From the NCBI GenBank assembly GCA_026225435.1, contig JAMFST010000092.1, positions 1 to 10,469 of the forward strand: a stretch of DNA of 10,469 bases, given 5' to 3'. The stretch is from Labilithrix luteola. Lineage in GTDB: Bacteria; Myxococcota_A; Polyangia; Polyangiales; Polyangiaceae. Positions 6,823 through 10,469 of this stretch are shown one piece after another. The notes below the pieces were generated by a model. It was not told where the DNA came from. It worked only from the letters and a program-made list of their open reading frames with translations, and ran no database searches. Both the position numbers and the translations under genes were made by a program. Within the stretch, counting starts at the first letter, position 1. Each line of letters opens with the position of its first letter.

Positions 6823-6865
6823 ATGAACAGCGCCGCGAACGTGAACCGTTCGCGGCTTTGTTCAT
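6823..6865. terminator. Long hairpin between convergent genes, probable bidirectional terminator
   Basis: A 7-bp outer arm (ATGAACA at 6823-6829 with TGTTCAT at 6859-6865) and a perfect 10-bp inner stem (GCCGCGAACG at 6832-6841 with CGTTCGCGGC at 6847-6856) enclose a 5-nt loop, with a 2x2 internal mismatch. Stops of the two flanking genes at 6800 and 6876 face each other. On the plus strand the stem is followed by a partly T-rich tail; on the minus strand there is no U-run. Confidence 0.65.
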
Positions 6866-6875
6866 TTAAAGGGAA

Positions 6876-8318
6876 CTACGGCGCGGCGTCGGTGGCCGGC
6901 GGCGGAGCGGCGGTGACGGCGGGGATGAGCCCGCAGCCGACGACGGCCGCTTCGAGCGCGAGGCCGGCGCCGGGGTGAGCGACGAGCGCGGTGACGAGGA
7001 CGCGGTCGTCGGGCAGGATCGTCAGCTTGAGATCGGCCACGTCCGCGTCTGCCGTGCCGAGCGGCTCGAAGGAGGCGCCTTGCGCCTTGAGCGCGTCGTC
7101 GAGGAGCACGAAGCGCGGCCGACGCTTGCCCGCTCGGCCGTCGAGGAACGCGGCGATGACCTGGCCGCGCGAGGCGATGGCCACCGTCACCGAGGTGCGC
7201 TCGGAGTCCGGCGGAAGCGGGGTAGCGCCCGCCGGCTCGTCGATGGCGAGCGGCGCCGGCCTGGCGATCTTCGCCTCGACGGGGAAGGTGGCGCCGACCA
7301 GATCGAGCTTGCCGGCGATGGGTGCGACGACGACCACCTTGGCATCTCGCGAGGCGAGCGCGGGGAGACCGATCGGGCTGCCGTACCAGAAGTCGGTGAT
7401 CTCGTCGGCCGGCGACCAGTCGGCGCCGCGCTTGGCGAGCCGCAGCTTGCCGTTGGAGCGTGCGCTGACGAGGAAGCCGGCATCGCCGAGGCGCGCGGAG
7501 GTGAGCTGGGTGTAGCCGAAGCGATCGAGCTGCCCGACACGCGGCGTGGTGCGCCCCGCTTCCGGCGGAACGGCCTGGTGCTGGAGCAAGCCCTGCGCAT
7601 CGTCGAGTGCGCCGGTGGAGGGATGGATGACCCAGGCCGACTGGATCGCGCCGGACGTGTCGGCGACGAAGCTCTCCGTCCAGCTGGTGCCGCCGGCGCT
7701 GAAGGAGCGGCAGTCGCGAAGCTCGGGCACGTTGCCCGGTGCGCCGGCGTCGGAGGGCTCGTAGGCGCTGACCCCGTCGAAGCTCTGCCACGCCTCGTCG
7801 TCGGCCGGGCCGCAGCGCACCACCCGCGAGCCATCCGCGCGCGTCTCGGTCAGGTCGACCGCCACGCGCATCTTGAGCCCGTTCGCCCCGAGCGGCGTGA
7901 CCCGGTGCACCACGCGCTGCGTCTTCGGAGCCGGCTTCTGCGACAGCTCGGGGAGCTTGCCGAGATCGACGTCGACGAGGCTGGCGGTGCCGTCGGCGGG
8001 GGACACGATGGCCACCTTCGGCGTCCCTTCTCCGTTGGCGTAGCCGGCCGCGAGGCGATCGTCGGCCAGGCGCACGACGGTCACGCCCGTCTCGCTGCGA
8101 ACCCCCTTGTCGATGACGAACGGGGCGACGTCGAGCTTGCACGCGCCGCCGCCCGTGGCCGCCTGCGCGCTGGCCCCGCCGGAGTCCATGCCGCCGCTGG
8201 AGTATTGCCCCGAGGGGAGTGGCGGCGCCGCCGTGCCCGCGTCGGCGCCGGTGGGAGCAGCGCCGTTCTTCGAGCAGGCGGCGGCGCTCAGCAGGAGGAG
8301 AAGCGAAGCAGATCGCAT
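6876..8318 (-). CDS. Lipoprotein of unknown function, possible beta-propeller
   Basis: A 480-residue exported protein. The signal sequence ends in LSAAAC, giving lipidated Cys15, and is followed by a Gly/Ser/Ala/Asp-rich linker to about residue 58. The body is beta-rich with recurring strand-turn-strand segments, such as DDRLAAGYANG, DAGFLVSARSNGKL, GQVIAAFLDGRAG and DDRVLVTALVAHPG, where a short hydrophobic strand follows a polar turn. That rhythm suits a beta-propeller, but no named repeat is recognised. The tail is Pro/Ala-rich. I do not know the family; similar lipoproteins with DAG linkers are common in myxobacteria. The ATG at 8318 has only a weak AGCGG before it, and a -10-like TATCGT lies 6 nt upstream. 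It converges on the Tyr-rich protein gene. Confidence 0.75.
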   Translation of the reverse strand: MRSASLLLLLSAAACSKNGAAPTGADAGTAAPPLPSGQYSSGGMDSGGASAQAATGGGACKLDVAPFVIDKGVRSETGVTVVRLADDRLAAGYANGEGTPKVAIVSPADGTASLVDVDLGKLPELSQKPAPKTQRVVHRVTPLGANGLKMRVAVDLTETRADGSRVVRCGPADDEAWQSFDGVSAYEPSDAGAPGNVPELRDCRSFSAGGTSWTESFVADTSGAIQSAWVIHPSTGALDDAQGLLQHQAVPPEAGRTTPRVGQLDRFGYTQLTSARLGDAGFLVSARSNGKLRLAKRGADWSPADEITDFWYGSPIGLPALASRDAKVVVVAPIAGKLDLVGATFPVEAKIARPAPLAIDEPAGATPLPPDSERTSVTVAIASRGQVIAAFLDGRAGKRRPRFVLLDDALKAQGASFEPLGTADADVADLKLTILPDDRVLVTALVAHPGAGLALEAAVVGCGLIPAVTAAPPPATDAAP

Positions 8319-8324
8319 CCGCTG

Positions 8325-8330
8325 ACGATA
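8325..8330 (-). promoter_or_regulatory. Candidate -10 element for the minus-strand lipoprotein gene
   Basis: On the minus strand TATCGT is followed by the six bases CAGCGG and then the ATG at 8318, the same spacing as at 450 and 8714. A -35-like element cannot be fixed; GCGACA (8350-8355, complement) is 19 bp away. Confidence 0.35.
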
Positions 8331-8358
8331 AACGCCCGAGGGGGTGCGATGTCGCGTT

Positions 8359-8387
8359 TCGTCACGTATGCGCGATCCTCGTCACGT
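8359..8387. repeat. Short direct repeat TCGTCACGT, two copies
   Basis: The 9-mer TCGTCACGT occurs at 8359-8367 and 8379-8387, 20 bp apart start to start, in the gap upstream of the minus-strand lipoprotein gene and just past the stop of the DUF6496-type gene. Two-turn spacing would put both copies on one face of the helix, as for a regulator site. Chance occurrence is possible. Confidence 0.3.
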
Positions 8388-8388
8388 C

Positions 8389-8625
8389 TCAGCGGCTGGC
8401 GGTCTTCTTCTTCGCGGTGCTCTTCTTGGCGTTCGGGTTCGGCGGGACCTTCCCGCCCGCCTTGCGCGCTTCCGACAGGGCGATGGCGATCGCCTGCTTC
8501 TTGCTCGTGACCTTCTTGCCGGACCGTCCCGAGCGCAGGGTGCCGTGCTTGCGCTCATCCATGGCGGCTTCGACCTTCTTGCCGGCCGTCTTCCCGTAGC
8601 GAGTCGACTTCTTTTTGGCTGCCAT
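8389..8625 (-). CDS. Small Lys-rich basic protein, DUF6496-like
   Basis: A 78-residue, strongly basic protein with an ideal AGGAGA ribosome binding site at 8632-8637 (complement). Residues about 20-57 carry the pattern I associate with DUF6496 proteins: MDERKHGTLRSG, then KKVTSKKQAIAIALSEARKAG. The C-terminus is a Lys/Ala/Thr tail (AKKSTAKKKTASR) like histone H1 or bacterial Hc1-type tails, suggesting nucleic-acid binding. Function is unknown; such genes often sit alone in soil-bacterial genomes, as here. It is divergent from the sensor-like gene across a 100-bp region containing repeats and a hairpin. There are no cysteines and no signal peptide, so it is expected in the cytoplasm. Confidence 0.82.
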   Translation of the reverse strand: MAAKKKSTRYGKTAGKKVEAAMDERKHGTLRSGRSGKKVTSKKQAIAIALSEARKAGGKVPPNPNAKKSTAKKKTASR

Positions 8626-8646
8626 CGCGTATCTCCTGGAACCTGG

Positions 8647-8666
8647 CGCTCGCGAAGGTGCGAGCG
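8647..8666. other. GC-rich hairpin in the divergent intergenic region
   Basis: CGCTCGC (8647-8653) and GCGAGCG (8660-8666) form a perfect 7-bp stem with a 6-nt loop. It lies just upstream of the ribosome binding site of the DUF6496-type gene, in its likely 5' leader, and overlaps one copy of the 11-bp direct repeat. It could be an operator or a leader structure. Confidence 0.35.
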
Positions 8667-8712
8667 ATCTCGGGGATGCACTGCAACGACGGTGCCTCGC
8701 GGCGAAGGTGCG
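8652..8712. repeat. Direct repeat GCGAAGGTGCG, two copies in a divergent promoter region
   Basis: The 11-mer GCGAAGGTGCG occurs exactly at 8652-8662 and 8702-8712, 50 bp apart. The second copy ends directly before the -10-like TATAGA of the sensor-like gene. Placement in a shared 100-bp control region makes a regulator binding site plausible. Confidence 0.4.
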
Positions 8713-8713
8713 C

Positions 8714-8719
8714 TATAGA
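8714..8719 (+). promoter_or_regulatory. Candidate -10 element for the sensor-like gene
   Basis: TATAGA is followed by the six bases GACCGC and then the GTG start at 8726. There is no ribosome binding site between, so a leaderless message is likely if this is the promoter. No -35 consensus is visible 16-18 bp upstream. Confidence 0.4.
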
Positions 8720-8725
8720 GACCGC

Positions 8726-9475
8726 GTGTCTCGAGACGCCAGCGCCCTGGCACACGTCACCGACGAACAGCTGACCAGCCTCCGGGAGACGCTGCGCGAG
8801 CGCGTCCAGGACCAGACCTGCCTCGAGGACGCGGCGCAGACCTTCGTGCGCCAGCTGCACGACGAGCTGGCCGGGGCCGCGGCGCTCGTCCGGATGTACG
8901 TCACGCTGCCGGCCGGCAAGCTCCCGCCGGCGGAGCGAACCTTCGCCGAGGCCGTCCCCGGCGCGAGCGGGCTGACCGACGAGACGCGCGTGCTCACCCT
9001 GCTCGGCACCTACGGCCTCCTGCCGTCCTGGTGCGATCGCCAGCTGTCGCAGGGGCATCAGGCCATCCCGCTGGTCGATGCGACCTTCGTGGACGGGCTG
9101 CCTATGATCGCCCGCTTGCTCGCCGAGCTGGGGGTCGATCTCGGCGGTTTGAACGACCGCGACGGCGCCATCTTCGCCCGCAAGCTGATCGGCGGGTACA
9201 TCGGCGTGTTCCACGTGGCCGACGCGGCGAGCGCCGTCGACGCGCGCGGGCGGCACATCATCCCCGCCGCCGACTTCGTCCGCGAGCACGGCATCCGCAC
9301 CGTCTTCGGCATGGGGACCGCGTTCCTCGACGGCAGCGTCGCCGCCTGCATCGTCTTCGCCCGCGAGGAGGTCACCCGCCCCCAGGCGGAGCGCTTCGGC
9401 GGGTTGATCAGCAACTTCCGCCTGGTGACGCGCGGGCTTCTCCGCGACGGCGCGCTCTTCCGATCCGAACGCTGA
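8726..9475 (+). CDS. Stand-alone sensor-like domain protein
   Basis: A 249-residue soluble protein without signal peptide or membrane segment. Residues 1-45 are helical. The rest has the features of a globular alpha/beta sensor domain: RMYVTLP near 56-62, then LTLLGTYG and a WCDRQLSQGHQAIPL segment, PMIARLLAELGVDL, an RHIIPAADFV element, and GIRTVFGMGTAFLDGS near the end. I recall similar segments as N-terminal input domains of delta-proteobacterial sensor histidine kinases and as single-domain proteins, perhaps GAF-like in fold, but the ligand is unknown. No kinase, receiver or DNA-binding domain is present. The GTG at 8726 is preferred over an in-frame ATG at 8615, which would lie inside the divergent gene and place the -10-like element and repeats within coding sequence. 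Confidence 0.72.
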   Translation: MSRDASALAHVTDEQLTSLRETLRERVQDQTCLEDAAQTFVRQLHDELAGAAALVRMYVTLPAGKLPPAERTFAEAVPGASGLTDETRVLTLLGTYGLLPSWCDRQLSQGHQAIPLVDATFVDGLPMIARLLAELGVDLGGLNDRDGAIFARKLIGGYIGVFHVADAASAVDARGRHIIPAADFVREHGIRTVFGMGTAFLDGSVAACIVFAREEVTRPQAERFGGLISNFRLVTRGLLRDGALFRSER

Positions 9476-9484
9476 CAGCGGAGC

Positions 9485-9513
9485 GCTCGCCCACGCCTTC
9501 GTGGGTCGCGAGC
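9485..9513 (+). terminator. Hairpin just after the sensor-like gene, possible terminator
   Basis: GCTCGC (9485-9490) pairs with GCGAGC (9508-9513) and CCACG (9491-9495) with CGTGG (9500-9504), giving an 11-bp stem with a 3-nt bulge and a CCTT loop. It begins 9 nt after the stop at 9475. There is no T-run after it. The remaining gap to 9635 shows only the ribosome binding site of the next gene. Confidence 0.4.
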
Positions 9514-9619
9514 CACGCGCAGGCGCCTTCGCAGCGCGTCGATGGGCGGAAAATCACGGTGGTCGTCGTCCCGACGCTGACCGCGAGCGCTGGCGCAGCG
9601 GCTGCAATGACCTCGCGAC

Positions 9620-9625
9620 GGAGGA
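9620..9625 (+). promoter_or_regulatory. Ribosome binding site fixing the start of the DUF2914-type gene
   Basis: GGAGGA lies 10 nt before the ATG at 9636. An in-frame GTG at 9501 would extend the protein by 45 residues of unlikely, Arg-rich sequence ahead of the signal peptide, so 9636 is taken as the start. Confidence 0.6.
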
Positions 9626-9635
9626 ATCGCCCATC

Positions 9636-10076
9636 ATGAACCGCTCGATCGTCGCCCGTCTCTCGCTCGCCGTCCCCGCCCTCGCCACCGTCCTCGCCTT
9701 CGCCCCTGCGGCGCGCGCCGAGGAGGCGGGCGCCTCGTGTACGAATGCACAATTTGCCGACCACCTGGAGGCGGGCAAGCCGGTGGGCGACGCCAGCAGC
9801 ATCGAGGCGGCGAAGAAGGCGGTCTACTGGGTCGACGTGGCCAACGGCGGCGCGCCCACGCAGGTGACGCTGGTGTGGTCGCTCGACGGGCAGGAGGTGC
9901 AGCGGCAGCTCCTCGACGTCGGCACCTCGGCGCACTGGCACACCTGGGGCACCCGCCCGGTGGGCAAGGCGTCGCAGGTCTCGGTGAAGTTGCTGCGCGC
10001 GGACGGGACGACGATGAAGGAGGACTCTCTCACCCTGCCGTCGGCCGCGCCCGAGCCGTCGAAGCCGGCGTCGTGA
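9636..10076 (+). CDS. Secreted DUF2914-like protein
   Basis: A 146-residue exported protein. The signal peptide covers residues 1-28, cleaved after ARA. The mature protein starts acidic and has a single cysteine (SCTNAQF). From about residue 66 it matches the pattern I associate with DUF2914: VYWVDV, then LVWSLDGQEVQRQLLDVG, the aromatic AHWHTWGT, and a final strand pair with VSVKLLRADGTT. DUF2914 proteins are small beta-sandwich-like periplasmic domains without an assigned function. The C-terminus is Pro/Ser/Ala-rich (PSAAPEPSKPAS), possibly disordered. The gene stands alone after a hairpin and ends only 6 nt from the convergent Cys-rich gene, so read-through from either side would produce antisense RNA. 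Confidence 0.78.
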   Translation: MNRSIVARLSLAVPALATVLAFAPAARAEEAGASCTNAQFADHLEAGKPVGDASSIEAAKKAVYWVDVANGGAPTQVTLVWSLDGQEVQRQLLDVGTSAHWHTWGTRPVGKASQVSVKLLRADGTTMKEDSLTLPSAAPEPSKPAS

Positions 10077-10082
10077 CCCTCC

Positions 10083-10469
10083 TCACTTCATCAGGGTACA
10101 GCCCGTGCCTACGGTCGACCCCTTGGCACACGCCGCTGGATCGCATTGCAGCGTCGAGCCCTGACCGTCGCAGACGAGGACCGAGCTGTTGCAGCTCATT
10201 CCCGTGCACTTCAGGACGCACTTGCTCGCCTGGCTGCAGTCGATACCGGCGCTACACGCGGTCCCGCTGCAGCTGACGTCGCATTCGAGACCGGCCGGGC
10301 ACTTCACCTCCAAGGGGCAGGCCGCGGTGTTGGCGCAGTTGTAGCTGCACACCATGTTGTTGTTGTTGCACTGGCCGGGGGACGGGCAGGTGATCGCGTT
10401 GCACACGGCCGGGGCGGCGCTGTCGATGGCCGCGTCGGCGGCAGCAGCGTCGGAGGTCACGGCCGCGTC
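10083..10469 (-). CDS. Cys-rich repeat protein, N-terminus cut by window edge
   Basis: The minus-strand frame is open from the right edge to a stop at 10083-10085. A GTG at 10460 could be a start but is more likely internal: the codons before it are in frame and encode the same Asp/Ala-rich linker style, so the true start, probably with a lipoprotein signal, should lie outside. Counting from that GTG, residues 20-121 contain 18 cysteines with strict spacing. Three successive units begin at Cys25, Cys48 and Cys69, each C-x5-C-x5/6-C-x3-C, spaced 23 and 21 residues; a degenerate fourth begins at Cys90. A run of four Asn lies at 32-35. The even number of Cys and the expected export suggest a disulfide-rich solenoid on the cell surface. 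Proteins of this style occur in myxobacteria; the function is unknown. Confidence 0.8.
   Translation of the reverse strand, partial: DAAVTSDAAAADAAIDSAAPAVCNAITCPSPGQCNNNNMVCSYNCANTAACPLEVKCPAGLECDVSCSGTACSAGIDCSQASKCVLKCTGMSCNSSVLVCDGQGSTLQCDPAACAKGSTVGTGCTLMK

Noticed and set aside
6975..8510. Plus-strand open frame of 511 codons opposite the minus-strand lipoprotein
   Set aside because: The minus-strand frame has a signal peptide, lipobox and linker; the plus frame is Arg/Gly/Glu-rich and runs across the DUF6496-type gene.
8615..8725. N-terminal extension of the sensor-like protein from an ATG at 8615
   Set aside because: It would overlap the divergent DUF6496-type gene and swallow the repeats and -10-like element.
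1..10469. CRISPR arrays, insertion sequences, tRNA or rRNA genes, phage genes
   Set aside because: No regularly spaced repeats, transposase motifs, terminal inverted repeats, tRNA-like cloverleaf or rRNA sequence was seen on either strand.

Overview
This window looks like chromosomal DNA from a high-GC delta-proteobacterium-like organism, most likely a myxobacterium of the Polyangia (Sorangium/Labilithrix type). This is inferred from very GC-rich third codon positions, several GTG/TTG starts, lipoproteins with Asp/Ala/Gly-rich linkers, a Cys-rich repeat protein of a style common in that group, and a stand-alone sensor-like domain. I see no tRNA, rRNA, CRISPR array, IS element or integrase. 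Coding density is high and no stretch over 300 bases lacks a gene.

Left part (1-5436). A truncated minus-strand gene for a small two-helix membrane protein leaves the left edge. Divergent from it is a rightward run of four genes: a GpsA-like (glycerol-3-phosphate dehydrogenase family) protein whose active site is heavily substituted; an ABC1/UbiB atypical kinase of the COQ8/ADCK3 type; a Spinster-type MFS transporter; and a membrane-bound acyltransferase resembling yeast Sct1/Gpt2 glycerol-3-phosphate acyltransferases. The last two genes overlap by 4 nt and the second and third are 13 nt apart, so they are probably one transcript. Together they suggest phospholipid or lysophospholipid uptake and re-acylation, an analogue of the enterobacterial LplT-Aas pair, with a G3P-binding protein and a lipid-linked kinase attached.

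Middle (5437-6875). Two envelope genes lie head to tail: a lipoprotein with two Spy/CpxP-like modules preceded by an Asp/His cluster, and a small secreted Tyr/Gly/His-rich protein. A perfect 14-bp palindrome lies upstream and a strong long hairpin, probably a bidirectional terminator, follows.

Right part (6876-10469). A convergent minus-strand lipoprotein of unknown function is followed by a small Lys-rich DUF6496-type protein, also minus. Divergent from that is a 249-residue stand-alone sensor-like domain protein, then a secreted DUF2914-type protein. The right edge holds a minus-strand Cys-rich protein with a strict 21-23-residue repeat, truncated at its N-terminus by the window end.

Three genes share a -10-like hexamer exactly 6 nt before the start codon, which suggests leaderless or near-leaderless transcripts. 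All functions here are read from sequence patterns and memory of families; no database search was run.
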